A DNA stretch of 64,000 bases from Nocardioides carbamazepini (GTDB lineage: Bacteria > Actinomycetota > Actinomycetes > Propionibacteriales > Nocardioidaceae). This document shows, in pieces, positions 53,329-61,972 of this stretch (the first letter of the stretch is position 1; each line of letters opens with the position of its first letter). A model generated the notes under the pieces. It was given only the letters and a program-made list of their open reading frames with translations, was not told the origin of the DNA and searched no databases. The position numbers and the translations under genes were made by a program. Where the stretch lies: contig NZ_JAHTLF010000003.1 of assembly GCF_024614185.1 (NCBI RefSeq), positions 124,001-188,000 of the forward strand. Direction: 5' to 3'.

Positions 53329-54579
53329 TCAGTGGTGGAGGTCCTCCAGCACCTTGAGGTTGTGCCGGTAGCCCACCGTCTCGTAGCCGACCACCGTCAC
53401 CCAGGGTGTCAGCGAGAGCACGAGCAGGCACCAGACCAGGTCGACGTCGGCCGTCGCCATCAGCACCGACGCGGCGATCGCCACGGCCGAGACGACGAGC
53501 AGCACGAGGTGGAAGGTGTCGAAGGTGCGGGTCAGCACCCCGTAGCCGGCGAAGAGCAGCAGGGTGAAGAGGGCGACCGGGATCGCCACCGTGAGCACGG
53601 TCGCGACCAGGCCGAGCTTCGAGTGGTGCTCGAGGTAGTAGGCGCCGACGTGCAGGCCGGCGCCGATCGCGACGATGCTGCCGAACAGGCCCATGTGGCC
53701 GTAGCCGAAGGAGAAGGAGCGCTCGGGCCGGGCGTGCAGGATGTCGCCGGTCGGCACGACGAAGTAGGACCACCAGATGCCGAAGGTCAGCGCCGTGCCG
53801 GCGAGCGCGAAGAGCCCGACGTCCCAGGTGAGGCCGCCCTCCGCGAGGGCGCTGATGGACGCCATCGTGCCGATCATCCCCTCGCCCAGCGCGATGATGA
53901 CCATCAGGCCGTAGCGCTCCGCCACGTGGTGCGGGTGCCACGGTGTGCCGCCGCGGCGCCGCTCGGCGTACACCGGTCCGCCGATCTCGATGAGGAACGG
54001 CACCGCCATCGCGGCGAAGGTCGCGCCCACGGGCAGGTCGACGAGGGCGAGGGCGCACCAGAGCACCTGGGCGGCGAGGATCGAGACGATATAGGTCTGG
54101 CACACCGGCCGCCGGGCGGCGTCGTGCCGTCCGGCCCGCCACCACTGGAAGACCATCGCGACCCGCATCACGACGTAGCCCCAGACCATGAGGTCGTTGT
54201 TGAGCGTGTCGCCATGGTCGTAGACCGACGTGAACATCGGCCTCAGGCCGAGTGCGAACACGAGCACGCCCACCATCTGCAGCATGGTGGTCAGCCGGTA
54301 GATCCAGTCGTCGGTGTCGTACGCCGACGCGAACCAGGTGAAGTTGATCCAGGCCCAGGAGATGCCGAAGGTCGCGAAGCAGAAGGCGGCGATGCCGGCT
54401 CCGACGTGGTCCTCGGCCAGCGCGTGCGCGAGCTCGCTCGCCGCCGTACCGAAGGCGACGACGAAGGTCAGGTCGAAGAGCAGCTCCAGCGGGGTCGCGG
54501 CGCGGTGGTCCTCGTGCGGGTCGCGGCCGAGCATGCGGCGGGTGCGGTGCCGGACGTGCGGCGCGGTGCTCTCTGACAT
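53329..54579 (-). CDS. Low temperature requirement protein A (LtrA)
   Basis: 416 residues, about ten or more transmembrane helices. Family landmarks: ATPLELLFDLTFVVAFGTAASELAHAL at the N-terminus, then HVAERYGLMVIIALGEGMIGTMASIS and SFSFGYGHMGLFGSIVAIGAGLHV. Function of the LtrA family is not established. Converges on the 1240-residue protein gene with a 31-base gap. Confidence 0.93.
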   Translation of the reverse strand: MSESTAPHVRHRTRRMLGRDPHEDHRAATPLELLFDLTFVVAFGTAASELAHALAEDHVGAGIAAFCFATFGISWAWINFTWFASAYDTDDWIYRLTTMLQMVGVLVFALGLRPMFTSVYDHGDTLNNDLMVWGYVVMRVAMVFQWWRAGRHDAARRPVCQTYIVSILAAQVLWCALALVDLPVGATFAAMAVPFLIEIGGPVYAERRRGGTPWHPHHVAERYGLMVIIALGEGMIGTMASISALAEGGLTWDVGLFALAGTALTFGIWWSYFVVPTGDILHARPERSFSFGYGHMGLFGSIVAIGAGLHVGAYYLEHHSKLGLVATVLTVAIPVALFTLLLFAGYGVLTRTFDTFHLVLLVVSAVAIAASVLMATADVDLVWCLLVLSLTPWVTVVGYETVGYRHNLKVLEDLHH

Positions 54580-54725
54580 GGTCGGAAGTGTAGGGAACGC
54601 GGACGCCCGCGACGGTTCTGTCGGAGGTGAGCGGACCGGGTCGGGTTACCGGCTCCCGTCCGCGGGTAGGGGGTCGGGGGCCCACGCCGCGGCCCTCGCC
54701 ATGGATCGACCAGACGGGACCCCCT

Positions 54726-55433
54726 ATGCGCAAGCGACTGACAGCACTCGCCGCGATCGCGACCACCGCCCTCGGACTGGGGGCGCTCGCCGTCCCGACC
54801 GCGTCGGCGGCGACGGGATGGGAGACGGTCACGTCATGGGCCGGCGGCCGGACGCTGGTGTGTGCCACACCCAACAGCGACGGCACCTCGACGGTCTACG
54901 CCCGGTGGGACGGGCGCAAGTACCCGGACGTCGGCGGTGAGTTCCGGGAGTCCGGTGCCGGTGGTCTCGCACATGTCTCCGACGGCGGCTTCGCCATCTC
55001 GGGGTGGACTTACTCGCACAGCGACAAGGGCACGGTCGGCCCGACCGTCTCGCTCCAGCGGCCCAGCAACGGCTGGGTCTACGTGCTCTCGGGCTCGCAG
55101 GTGGGGATCACCGTCGAGGCGGTCGTGCCCGTCAAGACGCTCGCCACCTGCCCGGGCGCCGGTCGCGTCGTGTCCGCGGCCCGGCCGGCCGCCGCCGGCG
55201 AGGCGGCGCGTGCGGCGAAGTGCGTGTCGAAGAAGGAGTTCCGCCGTATCGACAAGGGGATGCGCCCCGGCGCGGTCAAGCGTGCTGTCGGCTTCGGCGG
55301 CCAGCAGGTGACCGCGGCCGAGTTCAGCGCGGTCCGCCTCTACGCCCGGTGCAAGGGTGGCTCCGTGGTGGTCAACTTCAAGCGCGCCGGGGCGGGGAAG
55401 CCGCTGAAGGTCGACAGCCGCTTCAAGGGCTGA
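54726..55433 (+). CDS. Secreted protein with BLIP/SmpA-like C-terminal domain
   Basis: 235 residues from ATG at 54726. Signal peptide to about residue 29 (GLGALAVPTASAATGWE). Residues 30-150 are a beta-rich unknown domain. The last 75 residues contain CVSKKEFRRIDKGMRPGAVKRAVGFGGQQVTAAEF, the helix pattern of BLIP/OmlA-type folds, ending in a strand VVVNFKRAG. Might bind a protein partner outside the cell; a beta-lactamase inhibitor role is only one possibility. Confidence 0.72.
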   Translation: MRKRLTALAAIATTALGLGALAVPTASAATGWETVTSWAGGRTLVCATPNSDGTSTVYARWDGRKYPDVGGEFRESGAGGLAHVSDGGFAISGWTYSHSDKGTVGPTVSLQRPSNGWVYVLSGSQVGITVEAVVPVKTLATCPGAGRVVSAARPAAAGEAARAAKCVSKKEFRRIDKGMRPGAVKRAVGFGGQQVTAAEFSAVRLYARCKGGSVVVNFKRAGAGKPLKVDSRFKG

Positions 55434-55445
55434 CCTCCTCCGGGG

Positions 55446-56030
55446 TCAGGGTCGCGGCCTGCGGCCCAGCAGCGCGAGGACGTGGACACCCGCGGATTCG
55501 TCGATGTCCACCGGCAGTGGTGGCGCGAACCGCTCGTCGCCGGCGAGCGCGATCCGTAGCGCCGAGGGGAGCAGGGCCGTGGCGAGCGGCTCGGGGAGGG
55601 GGCGGCCGTGTCCGGTCGACTGGCGCACGTCCCAGCCGTGGACCGCGATCTCGAGGGCGGCGATCCGCGCGATCGCATCGACGGCCAGCGGATGGCCGCC
55701 GACGTCGACGGACGGCTGGTCGGCGTTCATCCAGGCGGCGAGGAGGCTGCAGGCCTTCACCTGCAGTGACTGCACCCGGGTCTCCAGAGGAGTGGGTGCG
55801 GCACTGCTCAGGCCCACGGCGCCGTCGGCGGCCTCCGAGAAGGCGTCGAGGGCGTCCTCCATGTGGGCCAGCAGGTCGGCGAGGCTCCATCCGGCACAGG
55901 GTGTCGGACGGTCGACGTCGGCGCAGGTGATGGTGGCGAGGGCGCCGCTCGTGTAGTCGAGGGCGCGCTGCAGCAGGTCGAGGCCTGCGACCATCCCGTC
56001 CGGCGCGGTGGCGGCGGACACGGGACTCAC
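55446..56030 (-). CDS. TIGR03086-family DinB-like protein
   Basis: 194 residues from GTG at 56030, overlapping the sigma factor stop as GTGA. Helical-bundle fold with TPCAGWSLADLLAHMEDALDAF, the metal-binding histidine region of the mycothiol-dependent/DinB superfamily, and IAALEIAVHGWDVRQSTG. Translational coupling to the SigG-like sigma factor implies a shared stress response. Substrate unknown. Confidence 0.88.
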   Translation of the reverse strand: MSPVSAATAPDGMVAGLDLLQRALDYTSGALATITCADVDRPTPCAGWSLADLLAHMEDALDAFSEAADGAVGLSSAAPTPLETRVQSLQVKACSLLAAWMNADQPSVDVGGHPLAVDAIARIAALEIAVHGWDVRQSTGHGRPLPEPLATALLPSALRIALAGDERFAPPLPVDIDESAGVHVLALLGRRPRP

Positions 56031-57073
56031 ACCGGGACGTAGTCGGCGGGAAGCCGTTCCGGGAGCCCGAACCGCGCGAACAGCCGGGCATCGAAGAACG
56101 CCGTCACGTGCTCGACCCGCAGCTGGTCGCCGGTCCCGGTCAGCTGCAGCACCTGCAGGTGGAAGGGCTCGAAGTGACCGTCGGGCTGGCGCATGTAGAG
56201 GCCGAAGGCCGGCTGGCCGTTGGCGACCGTCTCGAGCATCGGCATGTCGTTGCAGCCGCCCGGGCACTTGGTGCCGACGAGCTCGCCGATCGCGGACGCG
56301 CCCCGGTAGTGGTTGAGGAACGGGGGCATGTCCCAGGTGGCGTCGTACTTGAGCAGCTGGACGATCTGGTCGATGTCCTTGCGCCAGAACGCCTGCAGAT
56401 AGGCGTCGAGCAGGGTGCGCTGGGCCTGGTCGAGGTCGGGCTCGACCGTGTCGGGGGACAGGCCGCGCTCGGCGAGCTGGGCGTGGGCACGCTGGAGGGC
56501 GGAGTTGACCGCCGCGGTCGTCGTGTCGAGGGCCTGGGCCGTCTCCGCAGCCGACCAGCGGAGCACGTCGCGCAGGATGAGGACGGCCCGCTGGCGGGCC
56601 GGCAGGTGCTGAAGCGCCGCGATGAAGGCGAGCCGGATGGTGTCGCGCTCGGCGATCTCGACCGCCGCGTCGGGGATCGGCTCCAGCCACGGCACCTCGT
56701 GGTCCTCGAGCAGCTCGTCCGACGGAGCGGAGTCGGCCGTCCCGAGCCCGGTCGGCAGCGGTCGGCGCGGCTTGGCCTCCAGATTGGTCAGGCACACGTT
56801 GGTGGCGATCTTGTAGAGCCAGGTGCGCACCGAGCTGCGGCCCTGGAAGCTCGCCGAGGCCTTCCAGGCGCGCAGGAAGGTCTCTTGGACCAGGTCCTCG
56901 GCCTCGTGCACCGACCCGCTCATCCGGTAGCAGTGGGCCATCAGCTCGCGCTGGTAGCGCCCGGTGAGGGTGTCGAAGTCGGCGAGCTCGTCACTCGCCG
57001 CGCCGGTCGCGCCGGTTGTCCCGGCCGTCACCGTCGTCGCTGTCGTCTTGGCCTCGGTCACCGTGATTCCCAT
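56027..57073 (-). CDS. ECF sigma factor, SigG type with SnoaL-like domain
   Basis: 348 residues, ATG with GGGGGTAG upstream. Region 2: RYQRELMAHCYRMSGSVHEAEDLVQETFLRAWKA; region 4: LPARQRAVLILRDVLRWSAAETAQALDTTTAAVNSALQRA. A SnoaL-like domain follows from about 225 (TLLDAYLQAFWRKDIDQIVQLL). This is the TIGR02960/SigG architecture, which lacks a classical anti-sigma factor. Its first 28 codons overlap the end of glpD in another frame. Confidence 0.92.
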   Translation of the reverse strand: MGITVTEAKTTATTVTAGTTGATGAASDELADFDTLTGRYQRELMAHCYRMSGSVHEAEDLVQETFLRAWKASASFQGRSSVRTWLYKIATNVCLTNLEAKPRRPLPTGLGTADSAPSDELLEDHEVPWLEPIPDAAVEIAERDTIRLAFIAALQHLPARQRAVLILRDVLRWSAAETAQALDTTTAAVNSALQRAHAQLAERGLSPDTVEPDLDQAQRTLLDAYLQAFWRKDIDQIVQLLKYDATWDMPPFLNHYRGASAIGELVGTKCPGGCNDMPMLETVANGQPAFGLYMRQPDGHFEPFHLQVLQLTGTGDQLRVEHVTAFFDARLFARFGLPERLPADYVPV

Positions 57074-58706
57074 CGCTACCCCCGTGGTCTCGCCAGTCTG
57101 CCTGATGGGTGTGACCGGGGTCGATCGGAAAACTCATCGTTGGGTCCTGCGCCACGGCCAGGACCTTCTCGGCGGCGGGGACGGCGAGGGCCCGGTCGGC
57201 GGGCACGAGCCCGATCCGGGTACGCCGGTCGAGCAGGTCGGCGACGTCGGCGGCGCCCTCGTGGGTGACGCCGAAGAACAGCTCGGCCCACACGGTCGGG
57301 ATGCCCGCGCCGATCGGCGCGAGCAGCTCGAGCTCGGTCCAGCCGCTGGCCTCGACGGCCGCGGTGAGCGCGAGGCCCGCGTCGGCGCCGTACCGGCGGA
57401 CCAGACGGGCCGCGCCGAGGTGGTCGGCCTTCGCGGCCTGCTCGGCGAGGGTCTCGCGCGGCGCGGCACCGGCCAGCGGAAGGGTCGTGGTGACGCACGG
57501 ACCGGCGGCGAGGCCGGCGTGCGCGAGGGCCGCGTCGACGGCGTCCTCGGCCATCCGGCGGTAGGTCGTGAGCTTGCCGCCGACGATCGTGACGACGCCG
57601 GTCGTCGAGGTGAGGACGGCGTGCTTGCGGGAGAGGTCGGCGGTGGAGCCCCCCTCCTCCGGGCCACTGTCGAGCAGTGGGCGGAGGCCGGCGAAGGCGC
57701 CGACCACGTCGTCGCGGCGCAGGGGACGGGCGAAGGACGCGCCGACGACGTCGAGCAGGAAGCCGATCTCGACCTCGGTGGGCTCGGCGACGTCCGGCAC
57801 CGGGCCGTCGACCGGCTCGTCGGTGAGGCCGACGTAGAACTGGCCGTCGGGCTGGGGGAGGACGAGGACGAAGCGGTTGGTCTCACCGGGGATCGGCGCG
57901 AAGACCGCGACGTCGAGTCCGGGCAGGGTCTCGGCGCGCAGTACCAGATGGGTGCCGCGCGAGGGACGGAGTCGGACGTCGTCGACCAGGTCGCCGGCCC
58001 AGACCCCGGCCGCGTTGATCACGGTGCGGGTGCTGACGGCCGTCGTGGCGCCGGTGAGCTCGTCGCGGAGGTGCACCCGACGGCCGGTCGCGGAGACGAC
58101 GCGTGCGCGGGTGCGGACGTGCGCGCCGTGCGCGGCCGCGGTCCGGGCGAGGCTGGTGACCAGCCGGGCGTCGTCCTCGAGCTGGCCGTCCCAGCCGAGG
58201 TAGGCGCCGCGCAGCCCGGCGGTGCGCAGCGGCGGGGCGAGCCGACGGGTCTCGGCGGCGCTGAGCCGGCGCGGCCGGGGGAGGGTGTCGGCGCTCGTCC
58301 CGGCGGCGCGGCGCAGTAGGTCGCCGCCCAGGAACCCGGCGCCGGCGAGGGTGCCCATCGGCCTGCTGACACCGGCGGACAGCGGGATGATCGACGGCAG
58401 CGGGCGGGTGAGGTGCGGGGCCGTCGTCTCCATCAGGATCCCGCGCTCGACCGCACTCTCGTGGGCGATGCCGACCTGGCCGGAGGCGAGGTAGCGCAGG
58501 CCGCCGTGCACCAGCTTCGAGGAGAAGCGCGACGTGCCGAAGGCCAGGTCGTGGGCGTCGACGGCCAGGACCGAGAGCCCGCGGGAGACGGCGTCGAGCG
58601 CGACGCCGGCGCCGGTGACGCCGAGGCCGATCACGAGGACGTCGACCTCGGCGGGGACACCGGCGAGGCCGGGCGTGATGCGGGTGCCGGGCGATCGGGT
58701 GGTCAT
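56991..58706 (-). CDS. glpD: Glycerol-3-phosphate dehydrogenase (FAD)
   Basis: 571 residues; start overlaps the tetR stop. Oxidises sn-glycerol-3-phosphate to dihydroxyacetone phosphate. FAD-binding GLGVTGAGVALDAVSRG at 27-43; SSKLVHGGLRYLASG; INAAGVWAGDLVDDVRLRPSRGTHLVL; VVTIVGGKLTTYRRMAEDAVD. The last 35 or so residues are Asp/Arg/Gly-rich and unlike the family. They overlap the sigma factor gene by 83 bases and are probably read-through sequence. Confidence 0.93.
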   Translation of the reverse strand: MTTRSPGTRITPGLAGVPAEVDVLVIGLGVTGAGVALDAVSRGLSVLAVDAHDLAFGTSRFSSKLVHGGLRYLASGQVGIAHESAVERGILMETTAPHLTRPLPSIIPLSAGVSRPMGTLAGAGFLGGDLLRRAAGTSADTLPRPRRLSAAETRRLAPPLRTAGLRGAYLGWDGQLEDDARLVTSLARTAAAHGAHVRTRARVVSATGRRVHLRDELTGATTAVSTRTVINAAGVWAGDLVDDVRLRPSRGTHLVLRAETLPGLDVAVFAPIPGETNRFVLVLPQPDGQFYVGLTDEPVDGPVPDVAEPTEVEIGFLLDVVGASFARPLRRDDVVGAFAGLRPLLDSGPEEGGSTADLSRKHAVLTSTTGVVTIVGGKLTTYRRMAEDAVDAALAHAGLAAGPCVTTTLPLAGAAPRETLAEQAAKADHLGAARLVRRYGADAGLALTAAVEASGWTELELLAPIGAGIPTVWAELFFGVTHEGAADVADLLDRRTRIGLVPADRALAVPAAEKVLAVAQDPTMSFPIDPGHTHQADWRDHGGSDGNHGDRGQDDSDDGDGRDNRRDRRGE

Positions 58707-59314
58707 GGCGTGAGGCTCCGGGAGACGAGGGCATGCAGCTCGTCGTCGAGCGCGGGCTGGTCGACCCCGGCCCCCGATTCGTCTGTGTCGACCATGGTGT
58801 GGGCGGACAGCACGAAGCCGTGGGCGGCGAGCACCAGGCCGCGGGCGATGGCCCGGGGGTCCCCGTCGGTGATCGCGCCGGCGCGCTGACCTTCGGTGAT
58901 CGCGGCCTCGAGGACCTGGAGGATCAGCTCCTGCGACCGGCCGCGGCGGGACAGCAGGTAGGGGAGGATCAGCTCGGGGTCGAGCTCGACGATGCGCGTG
59001 AACAGCTCGTTCTCACGCAGCGCGTGGACGGTCGCGACCACGGCGTCGGCGATCGCCTCCGGGGTGGGGGTCGCCGAGAGGTCGACCCGGTCGGCGACGA
59101 GCGTCCCCCACTCACGGGTCATCAGGTCGCCCAGCAGTGCTGGCATGTCGGACCAGGCCCGGTAGATCGTCATCCGCGAGACGGCTGCCCGCCGGGCCAC
59201 CTCGGTGAGCGTGGTCCGGCGCCAGCCGACGTCGAGGATGCACTCCCGTGCGGCATCGAGATAGCCGTCGCGGGGGGTGTTTTCAGATTCGCCGTTGTGA
59301 CGATGTGACGTCAT
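58703..59314 (-). CDS. TetR-family regulator of glycerolipid cluster
   Basis: 203 residues from ATG at 59314 (a GTG at 59323 is also possible). HTH: AARECILDVGWRRTTLTEVARRAAVSRMTIYRAWSDMPALL. The C-terminal domain is unassigned. Overlaps glpD by 4 bases and is divergent from the agpS-like gene with only 17 bases between starts, so it likely controls both directions. Confidence 0.9.
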   Translation of the reverse strand: MTSHRHNGESENTPRDGYLDAARECILDVGWRRTTLTEVARRAAVSRMTIYRAWSDMPALLGDLMTREWGTLVADRVDLSATPTPEAIADAVVATVHALRENELFTRIVELDPELILPYLLSRRGRSQELILQVLEAAITEGQRAGAITDGDPRAIARGLVLAAHGFVLSAHTMVDTDESGAGVDQPALDDELHALVSRSLTP

Positions 59315-59315
59315 G

Positions 59316-59331
59316 TGTAACACTGTAACAC
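59316..59331. promoter_or_regulatory. Tandem TGTAACAC operator half-sites
   Basis: TGTAACAC occurs twice back to back and abuts the agpS-like start codon, in the 17-base divergent gap. The octamer resembles TetR half-sites. A site this close implies repression and a very short leader for the rightward transcript. Confidence 0.5.
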
Positions 59332-60939
59332 ATGACCATCGAGCGCCCCACCGCCCTGCAGCCCGAGATGCCCGCCACGCGCTGGGGCGACCCGGCCCAC
59401 GCCGCCGGCCTTCCCGACGGTGTGCGTGACCTCGTCGGCATGGTCTTCCCGATCCAGGAGACCCCCGCCCGGGCCGACGTCGTGGTGCCCGCGACGCGCC
59501 TCTCCGCGGCCGAGATCGCCGGCCTGCGTGCCCTCGTCGGCGACGCGAACGTCGTTCTTGACGACGGGCTGCGCCGTCGGCGCACCCGCGGCAAGTCCAC
59601 GCCCGACCTGCTCCGTCAGCGGGCCGGCGACCTGTCCGACGCGCCGGACGTCGTCGTCCGCCCCGCGGGGCACGACGAGGTCGTCGCCGTGCTCGCGTAC
59701 GCCGCCGAGCAGCGCATCGCGGTCGTCCCCTTCGGCGGCGGCACCGCGGTCACCGGCGGTCTCGTCGCCGACCCCGCCGGGCTCGCCGGCGTGCTCTCGC
59801 TCGACCTCGGCCGGATGCGAGGCCTGCTCGCGCTCGACCCGGTCTCCTCGACCGCGACCCTCGAGCCCGGCCTGCGCGGCCCCGAGGCCGAGGCCCTGCT
59901 CGCCGAGCACGGCATGATGCTCGGTCATTTCCCGCAGTCCTTCGAGTACGCCACGATCGGCGGCTTCGCCGCCACCCGCTCGAGCGGCCAGTCCAGCGCC
60001 GGCTACGGCCGGTTCGACGCGATGGTCGTCGCGCTGCGCGTGGCCACGCCCGTCGGCGAGGTGCGGCTCGGCGCCTCCCCTGCCAACGCGTCCGGCCCCG
60101 ACCTGCGCGAGCTCTTCCTCGGCTCCGAGGGCGCCTTCGGCGTGATCACCGAGGTCACCGTCCGGGTCCGCCCGCTGCCCGAGGTCAAGGAGTACGAGGG
60201 CTGGCGCTGGGAGTCCTTCGCCGCCGGGTCCGACGCGATGCGCACCCTGGCCCAGTCGGACCTGCTGCCCACGGTCATCCGGCTCTCCGACGAGAACGAG
60301 ACCGCGATCAACCTCGCCGACCCGGAGTCGATCGGTGGCGAGGGCGATGTCGATGGGGAGGGGGCCGGTTGCCTGATGATCGTCGGCTACGAGGGCACTC
60401 CCGCGGCCGTCGCCGCCAAGAAGGCCGCCGTCACCGCGGCGCTCACCGCGCTCGGCGGTGCCCCGCAGGGCTCCGGCCCGGGCGAGGCCTGGGCGCACGG
60501 CCGGTTCGACGCGCCCTACCTGCGCGACAGCCTGCTCGACGTCGGCGTCCTCGTCGAGACCCTCGAGACGGTCACCTTCTGGAGCAACCGCGAGAACCTC
60601 TACGCCCGCGTGAAGGCCGCGCTGCAGGCGAGCCTGGGCGAGGGCGCGATGGTGCTCTGCCACATCTCGCACGTGTACGCCACCGGCTGCTCGCTCTACT
60701 TCACCGTCGCCGCCCCGGGCGGCGGGGACCCGCTCGCCACCTGGCTCCCGGCCAAGGCCGCGGCGTGTGAGGCGATCGTCGCCGCCGGCGCCTCGATCAC
60801 CCATCATCACGCGGTCGGCACCGACCACAAGCCCTACCTGACCGCCGAGATCGGCGAGGTCGGCGTAGAGGTTCTGCGTGCGGTCAAGAGGGCCGTCGAC
60901 CCGGCCGGCATCCTCAACCCCGGGGTGCTGATCCCGTGA
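59332..60939 (+). CDS. Alkyldihydroxyacetonephosphate synthase-like FAD oxidase
   Basis: 535 residues. FAD-binding type 4 domain: VVVRPAGHDEVVAVLAYAAEQRIAVVPFGGGTAVTGG, and YATIGGFAATRSSGQSSAGYGRFDAMV. The C-terminal part has the AGPS-type histidine cluster ITHHHAVGTDHKPYL and LFLGSEGAFGVITEVTVRVRPLPE. AGPS swaps the acyl chain of acyl-DHAP for an alcohol to make an ether bond. Neighbouring glpD and lipid kinase support a glycerolipid role; ether lipid production itself is inference. Confidence 0.85.
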   Translation: MTIERPTALQPEMPATRWGDPAHAAGLPDGVRDLVGMVFPIQETPARADVVVPATRLSAAEIAGLRALVGDANVVLDDGLRRRRTRGKSTPDLLRQRAGDLSDAPDVVVRPAGHDEVVAVLAYAAEQRIAVVPFGGGTAVTGGLVADPAGLAGVLSLDLGRMRGLLALDPVSSTATLEPGLRGPEAEALLAEHGMMLGHFPQSFEYATIGGFAATRSSGQSSAGYGRFDAMVVALRVATPVGEVRLGASPANASGPDLRELFLGSEGAFGVITEVTVRVRPLPEVKEYEGWRWESFAAGSDAMRTLAQSDLLPTVIRLSDENETAINLADPESIGGEGDVDGEGAGCLMIVGYEGTPAAVAAKKAAVTAALTALGGAPQGSGPGEAWAHGRFDAPYLRDSLLDVGVLVETLETVTFWSNRENLYARVKAALQASLGEGAMVLCHISHVYATGCSLYFTVAAPGGGDPLATWLPAKAAACEAIVAAGASITHHHAVGTDHKPYLTAEIGEVGVEVLRAVKRAVDPAGILNPGVLIP

Positions 60940-61868
60940 GCACGGCGGCCCGGGCCTTCGCCTTCCTCGTCAACCCCGCCGCGGGCGGGGGCGCGGCACC
61001 GAAGGTCGTCGTCCCGTTGGCGCGGATGCTGCGCGAGGCCGGTGCGGCGGTCGAGGTCACCTACACGACCTCGGTCGCGGAGACCCCCGCACTCGTCGAC
61101 GCCGCTGTCGCGCGGGACGCGATCGTGGTGTCGGTCGGTGGCGACGGGATGCTCTCCTCGGTCGCGGGCTCGGTCGCCGAGCGCGACGGCGTGCTCGCCG
61201 TGGTGCCCGCCGGGCGGGGCAACGACTTCGCCCGGATGCTCGAGGCGCCCACCGACACCCACGCCCAGGCGCGGCTCCTGCTGGCCGGCGAGTCCCGGCG
61301 GATCGACCTGCTCCGGGCCACGCAGCCGGGGCCGGCCTGCCCGGCGTCGTACGTCGTGGCGGGGTCGGTGTACGCGGGCGTCGACGCCCGCGCGGCCGAG
61401 ATCGTGGACCGGTCGCACTGGCTGCCGTCGAGGCTGCAGTACCCCGTCGCCGCTGTCCGGGCCCTCGCGACCTACCGCCCCGTCCAGTGCACCCTCGAGG
61501 TCGACGGCGTCCGCACCACCCATCAGGCGGCGACGGTCGTGATCGCGAACTCCCGGTTCTACGGCAAGGGCATGGCGATCGCGCCCGGCGCGGTCGTCGA
61601 CGACGGCCTGCTCGACGTGATCGTGATCGAGGCGGCCTCCCGCACCGGCCTGATCCGCTCCCTCCCCAAGGTGTACGACGGCAGCCACGTCGCGCTCGAC
61701 GAGGTGACGGTGCTGACCGGTCGGCGGGTCAGCCTCTCCGGGCGGCACCGCGGGGGTGCCGCGGTCCCGGTGGGCGCCGACGGTGAGGCGCTCGGCGCCC
61801 TCCCGGCCGACCCGGCCGATCCACTGACCGTCGAGCTGCTCCCCGGTGCCCTGCGGATCCTCGCCTGA
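60936..61868 (+). CDS. Diacylglycerol kinase-family lipid kinase
   Basis: 310 residues from GTG overlapping the previous stop (GTGA). Catalytic-domain motif FLVNPAAGGGAAPK, then the nucleotide loop VVSVGGDGM (G68-G71), PAGRGNDFARML, and the C-terminal beta domain VVIANSRFYGKGMAIAPGAVVDDGLLDVIV. Phosphorylates a lipid hydroxyl, probably diacyl- or alkylglycerol. Tight coupling to the AGPS-like gene supports a joint pathway. Confidence 0.92.
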   Translation: MSTAARAFAFLVNPAAGGGAAPKVVVPLARMLREAGAAVEVTYTTSVAETPALVDAAVARDAIVVSVGGDGMLSSVAGSVAERDGVLAVVPAGRGNDFARMLEAPTDTHAQARLLLAGESRRIDLLRATQPGPACPASYVVAGSVYAGVDARAAEIVDRSHWLPSRLQYPVAAVRALATYRPVQCTLEVDGVRTTHQAATVVIANSRFYGKGMAIAPGAVVDDGLLDVIVIEAASRTGLIRSLPKVYDGSHVALDEVTVLTGRRVSLSGRHRGGAAVPVGADGEALGALPADPADPLTVELLPGALRILA

Positions 61869-61939
61869 TCGCCGCCCGGCCGCTCTCTGAGAACCGTCCC
61901 GGTCCCAGGAATACCGGGGGTCGACGGGGCCTTGTGTCT

Positions 61940-61965
61940 CCATCATTTCAAGTTTGAAATAATGG
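61940..61965 (+). promoter_or_regulatory. MarR-type operator dyad before ribA
   Basis: ATTTCAA-GT-TTGAAAT at 61945-61960, extended by CCATC/AATGG to a 26-base dyad with one mismatch. It is AT-rich in a GC-rich context and ends seven bases before the ribA start. TTCAA/TTGAA half-sites are typical of MarR proteins, and a marR gene ends this operon. Confidence 0.75.
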
Positions 61966-61972
61966 AGCGACC

